A stretch of 64,000 nucleotides of DNA from Ensifer canadensis (GCF_017488845.2 NZ_CP083370.1:1302001-1366000); one strand, 5' to 3'. Positions 48,234-56,733 are shown, counted from the first letter of the stretch. A program made the numbers and translations. The notes: generated by a model not told the origin, from the letters alone.

Positions 48234-48812
48234 ATGGCGGATAGGACATCTTCAAAAGACGTCATGCATGATGACGACTTTGGCAGCGACGCCCTCGACC
48301 TCGTCGAAATCACCGGCGTGATCAAATGGTTCGATGTCGCCAAGGGGTTTGGCTTCATCGTGCCTGATAACGGCATGCAGGATGTGCTGGTGCACGTGAC
48401 CTGCCTGCGGCGCGACGGCTATCAGACGGTGCTCGAAGGGGCCCGCGTCGTGGCTCTCATCCAGAAGCGCGACCGTGGCTACCAGGCCTTCCGCATTCTG
48501 TCGATGGATCAGTCGACGGCCATTCATCCCTCGCAACTGCCGCCGATCAGAACCCACGTGCAGGTAACGCCGACGAGCGGCCTCGAACGTGTCTTGGTCA
48601 AGTGGTTCAACCGGACCAAGGGCTTCGGCTTCTTGACGCGCGGCGAGGGCACGGAGGATATCTTCGTTCATATGGAAACGTTGCGCCGTTTCGGTCTGAC
48701 GGAACTGCGCCCCGGCCAAGTGGTTCTCGTGCGCTTCGGCGACGGTGAAAAGGGCTTGATGGCGGCCGAGATCCATCCCGATGGCCCAACACCGACAAGC
48801 CGTTCGCACTGA
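48234..48812 (+). CDS. Double cold-shock-domain protein
   Basis: 192 aa with two cold-shock domains: residues about 26-95 (ITGVIKWFDVAKGFGFIVP) and 115-185 (VLVKWFNRTKGFGFLTR). RNP1 reads KGFGFI and KGFGFL; RNP2 reads DVLVHV and DIFVHM. It should bind single-stranded RNA/DNA. Tandem-domain members are common in alphaproteobacteria. ATG 48234 has GGGAGAGA upstream. Its stop TGA overlaps the DUF192 start (TGATG). Confidence 0.92.
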   Translation: MADRTSSKDVMHDDDFGSDALDLVEITGVIKWFDVAKGFGFIVPDNGMQDVLVHVTCLRRDGYQTVLEGARVVALIQKRDRGYQAFRILSMDQSTAIHPSQLPPIRTHVQVTPTSGLERVLVKWFNRTKGFGFLTRGEGTEDIFVHMETLRRFGLTELRPGQVVLVRFGDGEKGLMAAEIHPDGPTPTSRSH

Positions 48813-49294
48813 TGTCGATGGCTCGAACCTTTTCTGCAAGAAGCGCCGCCACGGCGCTTTTTTTGTCGGCGCTACTGTTTGCAGCCTTTGCGCTAGCGGA
48901 AGCGCAATTCACCAGCGACCGGATGCGGCTGGTGACGGCCGACAACAAGATCCATGAGTTCACGGTCGAGCTTGCCATCGATGCCGATCAGCGGGAGCAG
49001 GGGCTGATGTTTCGGCGCTCAATGGCACCCGATCACGGAATGTTGTTCGATTTCGGTGATACCCGTCGGGTGATGATGTGGATGAAGAACACCTATCTGG
49101 CGCTCGACATGCTGTTCATCGACAAGAGCGGTACTGTGCGGACGATCCATCAGGATGCCGTGCCGTTTTCCGAGGCGATCATCGATTCGCGTGAGCCGGT
49201 GGCCTATGTGCTGGAACTCAATGCCGGAACCGTCAAACGGCTCGGCATCAAGCCGGGTGATCGGCTGGAAGGCGCTCGTATCGTCGGTAACTGA
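48812..49294 (+). CDS. DUF192 family exported protein
   Basis: 160 aa. N-terminal signal peptide to about residue 31 (ALFLSALLFAAFALAEA). DUF192 signatures: REQGLMFRRSM, MWMKNTYLALDMLFID and VLELNAGTVKRLGI. The fold is a small beta barrel of unknown function. ATG overlaps the cold-shock gene by one base, so the two are translated together. A second ATG at 48818 is possible. Confidence 0.9.
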   Translation: MSMARTFSARSAATALFLSALLFAAFALAEAQFTSDRMRLVTADNKIHEFTVELAIDADQREQGLMFRRSMAPDHGMLFDFGDTRRVMMWMKNTYLALDMLFIDKSGTVRTIHQDAVPFSEAIIDSREPVAYVLELNAGTVKRLGIKPGDRLEGARIVGN

Positions 49295-49453
49295 TGATGC
49301 AGGGCACGGTGTCCGACGTGGCCCGGTTAACGGTTTCCAACCAGCTGATTTAAAAGCGCAATTCATTATTCTTGCACTGCAGCGAGCCTTTTCGGCAGAC
49401 GCGCCCTACATAAGTTGGTAGTCTTTCTATCGGACCAACAGGAGGCATCTGTG

Positions 49454-50101
49454 ATGATCAGGCATGTGCTTGTTGCAATCATTGCTGCGGCCGCCTTCGC
49501 GCCCGCGGCATCGGCCGCCGATCTGACCGAAAACCTCGAGCCGGCGCCCCTCGTGGAAGCAGCGCCTACCTTTGTCTGGACCGGCGGTTATGTCGGTCTA
49601 CAGGGTGGTGGCGGCTGGCTTAATGGCGATTTCAGTACGCCGGGCGGAAGCGCTTCACAGGATTTCAATGGCGGCCTTCTCGGTGCCTTCGCCGGCTTCA
49701 ACTACCAACAAGGCGATTGGGTCTACGGTATCGAAGGCGATGTCAGCTATAACTGGAACGACAAGACCTTCGATATCTTCGGCGCCTCTCCGGAAGCCGG
49801 AACCGATGTATCCGGTTCCGTCCGCGGCCGTCTGGGTTACGTCGTCAACGACAAGGCACTTGTCTATGCGACCAGCGGCTGGGCGATTACGCGCGGCTTT
49901 GTCGATGTGCCTGGGGCTTCCAAGGAAAAGGAAACCTTCAATGGCTGGACGATCGGTGCCGGTGTCGACTACGCCTTCACCGACAGCCTGTTCGGTCGGG
50001 CCGAATATCGCTACAACGACTATGGCGACAAGGATGTCGGCGGCTACAACGTCGATTTCGACCAGCATCAATTCACCGTCGGCATCGGCGTAAAGTTCTA
50101 A
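49454..50101 (+). CDS. RopB/Omp25-like outer-membrane beta-barrel protein
   Basis: 215 aa. Signal peptide to about residue 22 (AFAPAASAAD). The N-terminal motif FVWTGGYVGLQGGGGW and the terminal FTVGIGVKF (aromatic C-terminal residue) are typical of the rhizobial RopB and Brucella Omp25/31 family, an eight-stranded barrel. AGGAGG lies 8 nt before ATG 49454; a GTG one codon earlier is possible. Monocistronic with terminator. Confidence 0.9.
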   Translation: MIRHVLVAIIAAAAFAPAASAADLTENLEPAPLVEAAPTFVWTGGYVGLQGGGGWLNGDFSTPGGSASQDFNGGLLGAFAGFNYQQGDWVYGIEGDVSYNWNDKTFDIFGASPEAGTDVSGSVRGRLGYVVNDKALVYATSGWAITRGFVDVPGASKEKETFNGWTIGAGVDYAFTDSLFGRAEYRYNDYGDKDVGGYNVDFDQHQFTVGIGVKF

Positions 50102-50118
50102 AGATTGTGAATGCGAGG

Positions 50119-50149
50119 AGAGGGCGCCGATGGCACGGAGCCCTCTTTG
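50119..50149 (+). terminator. Rho-independent terminator after the porin gene
   Basis: Stem AGAGGGC/GCCCTCT (50119-50125 with 50140-50146) and TTTG following, 18 bp after the stop. Confidence 0.65.
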
Positions 50150-50207
50150 CTGTCGTCATCGTGCTCTTCACGCTTTGATCGGGGCCGAGACCCCAGCCAA
50201 TCTTCGG

Positions 50208-50834
50208 CTAAGGCCCGGCGCGGCTGAGGATTGCATTACGATCGGCTTCGCCGGCAAGATCGATGGTAATGCGCATTTCATCCTTCACCGGTCGCCGTAG
50301 AGCGTTCTTGCCCGATGGTGCTGTGGAGAGGCGGCCTGCCTCTTCAAGTATGGCGATACGCTTGCGTGATAGGCCGAGTTCCATGGATAGCAACCGCTCC
50401 GTTCGCAGCGATGTTTTCATCGCCAGGTCAAGAACGATCTCCAGAGGCGGGGATGATTCGGCGGCCGGGTTCAGAATCGTCTTTTGCACATGAACCTCGG
50501 AAAACTCCTCGATCTGCCCCGCATCCCGGCGCAACCCGTCGAGATCGAAAGAGACCTTCTCGATCCAGGCTTCGTCATTGGTCTGAAGCGCGTTGAGCGT
50601 GTGCGGATCGATATCGCGGATGTGGCGGCGTTCGAAGATGGGGCGGTTCCAGGTGCTGTCGCAACTGCAGCAGCGATAGATCAGCCAGGCATCCAGCCGC
50701 CGACCATTGGCATTGAGCCGTGTCTTGCCGCTCGGCTCGAATGGACGTGCTGCTCGGCAACGGTTGCAGGCGAGCCAGGGACGCGGCGCGATTTTGGGTT
50801 TGATGGTCCACTGGACCAGGTATGTGTGAGACAT
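50208..50834 (-). CDS. DUF1062 zinc-ribbon protein
   Basis: 208 aa. N-terminal VQWTIKPKIAPRPWLACNRC, then two cysteine pairs (CNRC and CCSC) about 35 residues apart that can hold a zinc ion. The C-terminal half has DLAMKTSLRTERLLSMELGLSR, a helix-turn-helix-like segment. Family function unknown. ATG 50834 has GGAAGA upstream; the frame extends to 50867. Converges with the porin gene. Confidence 0.82.
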   Translation of the reverse strand: MSHTYLVQWTIKPKIAPRPWLACNRCRAARPFEPSGKTRLNANGRRLDAWLIYRCCSCDSTWNRPIFERRHIRDIDPHTLNALQTNDEAWIEKVSFDLDGLRRDAGQIEEFSEVHVQKTILNPAAESSPPLEIVLDLAMKTSLRTERLLSMELGLSRKRIAILEEAGRLSTAPSGKNALRRPVKDEMRITIDLAGEADRNAILSRAGP

Positions 50835-51334
50835 GTCGTCTGGTTCTTCCGATTGGAAGTCCATCAAGACGACGGTTTGAGCACCCGTTCAGGGGACGCG
50901 GTCTGGCAGCGTTGTTGGTGATGGTTCGATCCGCACAAGCAATTGTGCGGCGACAGGTCGGCAATGCCATTCCGGTCTCGAACCGTCACCTCGACGAACG
51001 CATTGAGTTGCGATCCGACAGCGACGATCGCTATCGGGCGTACGTGGTGAAACAAGCGAGACCGGGGTTTACAAAGGCAAAGCGGAACTCCAGGAAAAGG
51101 CAGCGCAATTTGTTGCGCAACAGTCCTAGCCGAATATTGTTGCTACGGGAAGTAGTAGTATTTGTGATAGTCGCGTTTTTGGATTTGTCGTGGGCGTGTG
51201 AGGACGAGTTTCTCTGATTGAGTTTTTCTATGTGCCGTCGGACACCGGATGACCCAGTCGGGAAGGCCGGGCTGTCGTGCCGGCATAGAAATTCTTGTTA
51301 AGAGGTACTAGGCGCTCAAAGTTCGAAGAACGCG
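50835..51334. other. 500-bp intergenic region left of the arsenic cluster
   Basis: No credible gene. Base composition falls towards AT from about 51050 on (TATTTGTGATAGTCG...), which may mark the left border of acquired arsenic DNA. No insertion sequence or tRNA remnant seen. Confidence 0.5.
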
Positions 51335-51363
51335 TTGACTCGTATCCATATATCCAATAGGTT
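51335..51363 (+). promoter_or_regulatory. Promoter of arsR1, predicted leaderless
   Basis: TTGACT (51335-51340), 17-bp spacer, TAGGTT (51358-51363), then six bases to ATG 51370. The expected transcription start coincides with the start codon. Confidence 0.65.
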
Positions 51364-51376
51364 GGATATATGGATA
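51343..51376. promoter_or_regulatory. ArsR operator: perfect 15-bp inverted repeat
   Basis: TATCCATATATCCAA (51343-51357), spacer TAGG, TTGGATATATGGATA (51362-51376). It covers the -35/-10 spacer, the -10 box and the arsR1 start codon, so bound repressor would block the polymerase. The length and position fit ArsR-family operators. Confidence 0.85.
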
Positions 51377-51723
51377 ACTTGGAAGCCATCACTGCGCTGG
51401 GCGCACTCGCACAGAGCACTCGTCTGGACACGTTCCGGCTGCTCGTCAAACATGAGCCTGACGGGCTGCCCGTTGGCGAGTTGGCGAAGATCGTCGACGT
51501 GCCGCAAAACACCATGTCTGCGCATCTCAAAACGCTGACACAGGCTGGCTTGATCTCCGGTGAGCGCCACAGCCGTTCAATCATCTACCGTGCAAAGCTC
51601 GATGTGTTCCGCGAACTGACACTGTTCCTGATCAAGGACTGCTGTGGCGGCAATGCGGAGATTTGCACCCCTTTGATTGCCGAACTCATGCCGTGCTGCC
51701 CACCCGTGGGAGTGAGCGCATGA
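51370..51723 (+). CDS. arsR: Arsenic-responsive repressor ArsR (first copy)
   Basis: 117 aa winged helix-turn-helix protein; recognition helix near PQNTMSAHLKTLTQAGL. Cysteines C91, C92 and C99 (KDCCGGNAEIC) form the likely As(III) site in the C-terminal helix, with an additional CC at 109-110. An in-frame TAG at 51358 excludes any earlier start, so ATG 51370 is fixed. First gene of the operon with arsC-acr3-arsC-arsH. Confidence 0.93.
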   Translation: MDNLEAITALGALAQSTRLDTFRLLVKHEPDGLPVGELAKIVDVPQNTMSAHLKTLTQAGLISGERHSRSIIYRAKLDVFRELTLFLIKDCCGGNAEICTPLIAELMPCCPPVGVSA

Positions 51724-51772
51724 CTGGCTTTATTTTTCTAAAGTCGGACCAACACCACTAGGGACAACTCCA

Positions 51773-52300
51773 ATGTCTGAACGTGTTTATAACGTGCTCT
51801 TCTTGTGCACGGGCAATTCCGCTCGCTCTATTCTTGCCGAGTCCATCCTCAACGCCGAGGGCAAGGGCAGCTTCCGCGCCTACTCCGCGGGCAGCAATCC
51901 AAAGGGCGAGGTCAATCCTCACGCCATCAGGGAGCTAGACGCACTCGGTTATCCGTCCACGGGGTTTTCCTCGAAAAGCTGGGACGTCTTCGCTGAGCCA
52001 GGCGCACCGCAGATGGACTTCATCTTCACCGTCTGCGACAGCGCAGCAGGCGAAGCGTGCCCTGTGTGGATTGGCCATCCCATGACCGCACATTGGGGTG
52101 TCGAAGACCCGGCAGTCGTCGAAGGGACAGAAGTCGAGGTGCAAAAGGCCTTCGCTCAAGCTGCAAGGTTCGTCAAGAACCGCATATCGGCGTTTCTCAG
52201 CCTGCCGCATTCCTCCATCGACAAGCTCGCCCTCGAACAGCACCTGCGCCAGATCGGCAGGATGGAAGGCTCCACGCAGCCTCAGGAAAAGGCAAGCTGA
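51773..52300 (+). CDS. arsC: Arsenate reductase, thioredoxin-coupled (low-molecular-weight phosphatase fold)
   Basis: 175 aa. P-loop CTGNSARS (C12-S19) of the LMW phosphotyrosine-phosphatase fold; C88 and C96 in TVCDSAAGEAC supply the redox relay used by the thioredoxin-type arsenate reductases. WGVEDPA is a family signature. It reduces As(V) to As(III) for export by the next gene. The stop overlaps the acr3 start as TGATG. Confidence 0.92.
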   Translation: MSERVYNVLFLCTGNSARSILAESILNAEGKGSFRAYSAGSNPKGEVNPHAIRELDALGYPSTGFSSKSWDVFAEPGAPQMDFIFTVCDSAAGEACPVWIGHPMTAHWGVEDPAVVEGTEVEVQKAFAQAARFVKNRISAFLSLPHSSIDKLALEQHLRQIGRMEGSTQPQEKAS

Positions 52301-53373
52301 TGTCGACGTTTGAACGTTACCTTACCGTCTGGGTGTTTCTCTGCATTGTTGTCGGCATCGCGCTTGGTCATCTGATGCCAGGCGTCTTCCTGGTCGTCGG
52401 GGCAGCGGAAATCGCCAAGGTGAACATCCCCGTCGCCGTCCTGATATGGTTGATGGTTATCCCCATGCTGCTGAGGATCGACTTCGGATCATTGTCTAAG
52501 GTCGGCAGCTACTGGCGCGGGATCGGCGTCACCCTGTTCATCAACTGGGCGGTCAAGCCGTTCTCAATGGCGCTGCTCGGTTGGCTGTTCGTAGGCTACC
52601 TGTTTCGTTCGTGGCTGCCCGAAGACCAGATCGACTCCTATATCGCGGGCCTGATCATTCTCGCCGCAGCGCCGTGCACGGCCATGGTCTTCGTCTGGTC
52701 GAACCTGACAAAGGGTGAGCCGCATTTCACGCTTTCCCAGGTCGCACTCAACGACGCCATCATGATTGTCGCGTTCGCGCCGATTGTCGGCCTACTCCTC
52801 GGACTGTCGGCAATCACGGTCCCTTGGGACACGCTGACGATCTCGGTCGCGCTCTACATCCTGATCCCTGTGGCGATCTCGCAGGTCCTTCGCAAGATGT
52901 TGATGGCCGACGGCACGACGAGGGCTCTCGATGGGCTTCTCACCAAGCTGCAGCCTCTGTCGCTCTTGGCGCTTCTGGCAACCTTGGTCCTGCTGTTCGG
53001 CTTCCAGGGTGAACAGATTACCGCCCAGCCGACGATTATCGCACTGCTTGCAGTTCCGATCCTGATTCAGGTCTACTTCAATTCCGGCCTGGCATACCTT
53101 TTGAACCGGATGACTGGCGAACAGCATTGCGTTGCGGGACCGTCCGCACTGATTGGGGCATCAAACTTCTTCGAACTCGCGGTCGCGGCGGCCATCAGCC
53201 TGTTCGGCTTCCAGTCGGGTGCTGCGCTGGCAACCGTCGTTGGGGTCCTCATCGAGGTCCCGGTGATGCTGTCCGTCGTCTGGATCGTGAACCGCTCGAA
53301 GGGCTGGTACGAAGCAGGCACTGCCGTCGCCAAGAACACCATCGTCGAAAAAGCCGTTGCCGAAAGGGCATGA
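52300..53373 (+). CDS. acr3: Arsenite efflux permease ACR3
   Basis: 357 aa, ten transmembrane helices of the BART/ACR3 family; the catalytic cysteine is in helix 4 (AAPCTAMVFVWSNL). It exports As(III)/Sb(III) with the proton gradient. ATG 52300 overlaps arsC by one base. The frame is open upstream through arsC but that stretch is not ACR3 sequence. The stop overlaps or abuts the second arsC. Confidence 0.95.
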   Translation: MSTFERYLTVWVFLCIVVGIALGHLMPGVFLVVGAAEIAKVNIPVAVLIWLMVIPMLLRIDFGSLSKVGSYWRGIGVTLFINWAVKPFSMALLGWLFVGYLFRSWLPEDQIDSYIAGLIILAAAPCTAMVFVWSNLTKGEPHFTLSQVALNDAIMIVAFAPIVGLLLGLSAITVPWDTLTISVALYILIPVAISQVLRKMLMADGTTRALDGLLTKLQPLSLLALLATLVLLFGFQGEQITAQPTIIALLAVPILIQVYFNSGLAYLLNRMTGEQHCVAGPSALIGASNFFELAVAAAISLFGFQSGAALATVVGVLIEVPVMLSVVWIVNRSKGWYEAGTAVAKNTIVEKAVAERA

Positions 53374-53375
53374 TC

Positions 53376-53798
53376 ATGGACGTCACTATCTATCACAACC
53401 CGGCCTGCGGCACGTCGCGCAACACGCTGGAAATGATCCGCAACGCGGGTATCGAGCCGACTGTCATCGACTACGTGAACACGCCTCCAACACGCGACCG
53501 GCTCGCGCAGACGATCACCGATGCGGGGCTTACGGTCCGTGAGGCGATCCGCGAGAAAGGCACGCCCTATGCGGAACTGGGCCTCGATAATCCGGAGCTG
53601 ACCGATGATCAGTTGCTCGATGCCATGCTGAAGGACCCGATCCTGATCAACCGTCCGTTCGTCATCACGCCGATGGGTACCCGTCTTTCCCGTCCGTCCG
53701 AACTCGTCCTCGATATCCTTCCAGACACTCACAAGGGTGCGTTCACGAAGGAGGATGGCGAGCGCGTCCTCGATGAGAAGGGACGGCGCATTGTCTGA
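53376..53798 (+). CDS. arsC: Arsenate reductase, glutaredoxin-dependent
   Basis: 140 aa, ArsC/Spx thioredoxin-like fold. The active cysteine is C11 in [14 protein letters not shown]. The conserved arginines that bind arsenate lie in INRPFV and GTRLSRP. It is unrelated in fold to the thioredoxin-type arsC upstream. ATG 53376 is favoured by the spacing from AAAGGG; ATG 53370 overlaps the acr3 stop. Confidence 0.92.
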   Translation: MDVTIYHNPACGTSRNTLEMIRNAGIEPTVIDYVNTPPTRDRLAQTITDAGLTVREAIREKGTPYAELGLDNPELTDDQLLDAMLKDPILINRPFVITPMGTRLSRPSELVLDILPDTHKGAFTKEDGERVLDEKGRRIV

Positions 53799-54501
53799 AA
53801 CACTTCCTGCCGCCGCCAGTGAACACTTGTGTATGCTCGATCTCGATGCGCTGCATCCCGCGTTCTCGACACGCAAGCCGCGCATCCTGATCCTGTACGG
53901 TTCACTCCGGGAAATCTCCTACAGCCGTCTTCTGGCACACGAAGCTCGCCGCCTGCTGGAGCGCTTCGGCTGCGAGGTACAGGTGTTCGATCCCAAGGGC
54001 TTACCACTCCCCGATGAAGCGCCGATCAGCCATCCCAAGGTGAAAGAACTGCGCGACCTTTCCGAGTGGTCCGAGGGCCAGGTCTGGGTCAGCCCGGAGC
54101 GACATGGCGCGATGACCGGCATCATGAAGGCCCAGATTGACTGGATCCCGCTTTCCCTCGGCTCCGTTCGACCGACTCAGGGCAAGACGCTGGCGGTCAT
54201 GGAAGTGTCCGGCGGCAGCCAGTCGTTCAATGCGGTCAACCAGATGCGCATTCTCGGTCGCTGGATGCGGATGATCACGATCCCGAACCAGTCTTCATTT
54301 GCCAAGGCCTACCAGGAGTTTGACGGCGATGGCCGGATGAGGCCGTCGTCCTACTACGACCGCGTCGTCGACGTCTGCGAAGAGCTGGTGAAGTTTACGT
54401 GGCTTACCCGAGATGCGTCGTCGTACCTCACTGACCGCTACAGTGAGCGGAAAGAGGATGCGGAGAAGCTGGAGAAGCGGGTTCAGCTCAAGGCCATCTG
54501 A
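53791..54501 (+). CDS. arsH: NADPH-dependent FMN reductase ArsH
   Basis: 236 aa from TTG 53791, inside the end of arsC (8-nt overlap) and preceded by AAGGGA. FMN-binding loop [11 protein letters not shown], then [21 protein letters not shown]. ArsH oxidises trivalent organoarsenicals to pentavalent forms. ATG 53833 is a less likely start. Last gene of the first ars operon; converges with the small Cys-rich gene. Confidence 0.92.
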   Translation: MSETLPAAASEHLCMLDLDALHPAFSTRKPRILILYGSLREISYSRLLAHEARRLLERFGCEVQVFDPKGLPLPDEAPISHPKVKELRDLSEWSEGQVWVSPERHGAMTGIMKAQIDWIPLSLGSVRPTQGKTLAVMEVSGGSQSFNAVNQMRILGRWMRMITIPNQSSFAKAYQEFDGDGRMRPSSYYDRVVDVCEELVKFTWLTRDASSYLTDRYSERKEDAEKLEKRVQLKAI

Positions 54502-54543
54502 ACAAACGCCTTGTTCGAAGCTCCACCAGGGGATGAAGACCTA

Positions 54544-54771
54544 TCAGGAGGCGGAGCAACACGATCCTGTTCTATTTTGCCTGTCTTCTTGGACCGGCGG
54601 GCAAGGTACGTCACCGTAGGAGCAGAACACACAACAGTCACCAGCTTTTGGCCGGAGCATCGTGCCACATCCGATACATTCATAGAAAAACTGGCAAGCG
54701 TCGACGGGCATCGTTTCCGTTGCCGTTTGCCCGCAGTGCGGACAGGTAAGGGTCGATTGAAGCTGCACCAT
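54544..54771 (-). CDS. Small cysteine-rich GDCCxFCSYG protein
   Basis: 75 aa with 11 cysteines: C10, C13 (CPHC), C26, C32, C35 (CIGC), C46, C47, C50 (GDCCVFCSYG), C57, and C71, C72. Such small proteins occur near mercury, cadmium or arsenic resistance genes and probably bind metal (zinc or a soft metalloid). ATG 54771 has AAGGA upstream. It is transcribed towards arsH from its own promoter (54798-54826). Function not established. Confidence 0.85.
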   Translation of the reverse strand: MVQLQSTLTCPHCGQTATETMPVDACQFFYECIGCGTMLRPKAGDCCVFCSYGDVPCPPVQEDRQNRTGSCCSAS

Positions 54772-54797
54772 CGTTCCTTGCTTTAGTAGACAGGGTG

Positions 54798-54826
54798 ATT
54801 CTACTTGGCACGGCACGTGAGCCCAA
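54798..54826 (-). promoter_or_regulatory. Promoter of the small Cys-rich gene
   Basis: On the minus strand TTGGGC (54826-54821), 17-bp spacer, TAGAAT (54803-54798), 26 nt before the start codon. Confidence 0.6.
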
Positions 54827-54896
54827 CAACTAAAAACATCATGCCCGGTGCGGGCGGTACGAGCACCCAGATTGACGGTATACTTCTACGCGCACC

Positions 54897-54920
54897 GTAT
54901 TTCCACAAATGCCGAAATAC
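54897..54920. promoter_or_regulatory. Candidate ArsR2 operator
   Basis: Inverted repeat GTATTTC (54897-54903) and GAAATAC (54914-54920), spacer 10 bp. It ends 3 bp before the -35 box of arsR2 and lies between the two divergent promoters. Confidence 0.55.
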
Positions 54921-54923
54921 TCT

Positions 54924-54952
54924 TTGACCGGAGGCGGTTTTCGCCATAGCTT
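54924..54952 (+). promoter_or_regulatory. Promoter of arsR2, predicted leaderless
   Basis: TTGACC (54924-54929), 17-bp spacer, TAGCTT (54947-54952), then six bases to ATG 54959: the same geometry as the arsR1 promoter. Confidence 0.6.
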
Positions 54953-54958
54953 ATTTCC

Positions 54959-55279
54959 ATGATTATCGAAAAAGCAGCATCGCAGCTCGAAGCGATTGGC
55001 AACGTTACCCGCCTTCAGATTTACCGTGCGCTTGTGCGTGCCGGTGAAGATGGCCTGCCGGTCGGGAAGCTGCAGGAGAAGCTGGAAATTCCGGCATCGA
55101 CCCTTTCACACCACCTCAAGCGGCTCGTCGATACAGGCCTTGTTATCCAGGATCGTCAGGCGACGACACTGATTTGTACCGCGAACTACAAGCACATGAA
55201 CGCTCTGATTGGCTACCTTGCCGATGAGTGCTGCGCCGACGCAGCTTGCTCAAAGCAGACCGACGAAACCGTAGCCTGA
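54959..55279 (+). CDS. arsR: Arsenic-responsive repressor ArsR (second copy)
   Basis: 106 aa winged helix-turn-helix; recognition helix PASTLSHHLKRLVDTGL. C91, C92 and C97 (DECCADAAC) form the likely metalloid site. No ribosome-binding site at proper distance of ATG 54959. It starts a second operon with the flavin monooxygenase and the MFS exporter. About one third identical to the first ArsR, so the two are not a recent duplication. Confidence 0.9.
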   Translation: MIIEKAASQLEAIGNVTRLQIYRALVRAGEDGLPVGKLQEKLEIPASTLSHHLKRLVDTGLVIQDRQATTLICTANYKHMNALIGYLADECCADAACSKQTDETVA

Positions 55280-55335
55280 GGGCTTTTTTTCGCACTCTAA
55301 TTTCGAAACTTCCAGAAATACGAAAGGATATGCAG

Positions 55336-56733
55336 ATGGCTTTAGATAGTAACCTTCCTGTGGCAGTGATTGGTGCTGGTCCTGTTGGCCTCGCAGCTGC
55401 CGCGAGACTGGTCGAGGCAGGCATCACACCGCTTATCCTGGAACGGGGGGCTTCCGTCGGCTCAGCACTTGTTGACTGGGGCCATGTCCGCGTGTTCTCA
55501 CCCTGGAAATACAACATCGACGATGCCGCGCGGCGATTGCTCGATGACCACGGCTGGAGCGCTCCACGAGCAGATGGTGTGCCGACGGGTCGGGAGATCG
55601 TTCAAAACTATCTGCTTCCACTATCTGCTATCCCTCAGATCGCTGACAACCTGAAACTCAGTGCTACGGTCAAGGCGATTACGCGTGCGGGGTTTGACAA
55701 GGTCTCATCAAATGGTCGTGAGGCTGCGCCCTTCGTGGTCCGCTACAACGATGCAACGGGTGAGCACGACGTCCAGGCACAGGCCGTTATCGACGCATCC
55801 GGCACATGGACGCAACCGAACCCGATGGGGATCAACGGGCTGCCTGTTGTTGGTGAAATTGCCTCCGGCAGGCTCTCCTATGGCATTCCAGATGTTGCCG
55901 GGACCAGGCGGGCTGACTTCGTTGGCAAGCGAACATTGGTCGTCGGAAGTGGTCACTCCGCAATCAATGTCGCCTTGGCCTTATTGGAACTTCAGGAAAG
56001 TGATCCTGCGACTGAAATCTTCTGGGCGCTCCGTCACCATGGTGTAGCTCGCCTTCTTGGCGGCGGTCTCAATGACCAGCTACCCGAGCGCGGTGCCCTC
56101 GGGTTGGCTGCGAAGAAGGCCATGGACGAGGGTCGCCTCAAAATGCTGACGTCCTTTGCTGCCAGAAGTGTGAAATCAGAAGGCGAAGGGGTGGTGGTCG
56201 AAGCCGTGTCAAATGGAGAGCCTATCACACTGGCGCTCGACCATGTGGTGGTCACGACTGGTTTCCGGCCTGACCTATCGTTTCTTCGAGAACTCCGCAT
56301 TGATCTCGATCCTGCCGTGGAGGCCCCGCCAGCCCTGGCTCCACTGATCGATCCGAACCTTCATTCCTGCGGTACCGTCCCGCCCCACAGCGTCGATGAA
56401 TTGGCCCATCCGGAGAAGGATTTCTACATCGTCGGCTCGAAGTCCTATGGCCGCGCTCCAACATTCCTGATGAAGACCGGCTACGAACAGGTTCGTTCCG
56501 TGGTCGCCGAGCTTGCAGGGGATCATCTCGCCGCCAGACGGGTCGAACTTGTCCTTCCCGAGACAGGAGTGTGCTCTGTCGACCTCGCAGTGAATGCCAC
56601 ATCATCCGGATGCTGTGGGGGACCTGCGCCCTTAGAAACGGATGCCTGTTGTGTCGCCGACGCGACCGCCAAATCCGAGGGAAAGTCCGGATGTGGTTGC
56701 TCGGCGTCGGTCGTTGAAGAAGAGCGAGCGTGA
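55336..56733 (+). CDS. arsO: Flavin-dependent monooxygenase/reductase of the ars cluster (ArsO-like)
   Basis: 465 aa. FAD-binding GAGPVGLAAAARL near residue 11 and NADPH-binding GSGHSAINVALAL near residue 205, with TFGF-like VVTTGFRPD. It resembles the flavin-monooxygenase-like oxidoreductases often found in ars operons. The last 40 residues are unusual: SGCCGG, DACCVAD and SGCGCS contain six cysteines. ATG 55336 is favoured by AAAGGA spacing. The function on arsenic compounds is inferred from context. Overlaps the next gene by 4 nt (GTGA). Confidence 0.78.
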   Translation: MALDSNLPVAVIGAGPVGLAAAARLVEAGITPLILERGASVGSALVDWGHVRVFSPWKYNIDDAARRLLDDHGWSAPRADGVPTGREIVQNYLLPLSAIPQIADNLKLSATVKAITRAGFDKVSSNGREAAPFVVRYNDATGEHDVQAQAVIDASGTWTQPNPMGINGLPVVGEIASGRLSYGIPDVAGTRRADFVGKRTLVVGSGHSAINVALALLELQESDPATEIFWALRHHGVARLLGGGLNDQLPERGALGLAAKKAMDEGRLKMLTSFAARSVKSEGEGVVVEAVSNGEPITLALDHVVVTTGFRPDLSFLRELRIDLDPAVEAPPALAPLIDPNLHSCGTVPPHSVDELAHPEKDFYIVGSKSYGRAPTFLMKTGYEQVRSVVAELAGDHLAARRVELVLPETGVCSVDLAVNATSSGCCGGPAPLETDACCVADATAKSEGKSGCGCSASVVEEERA

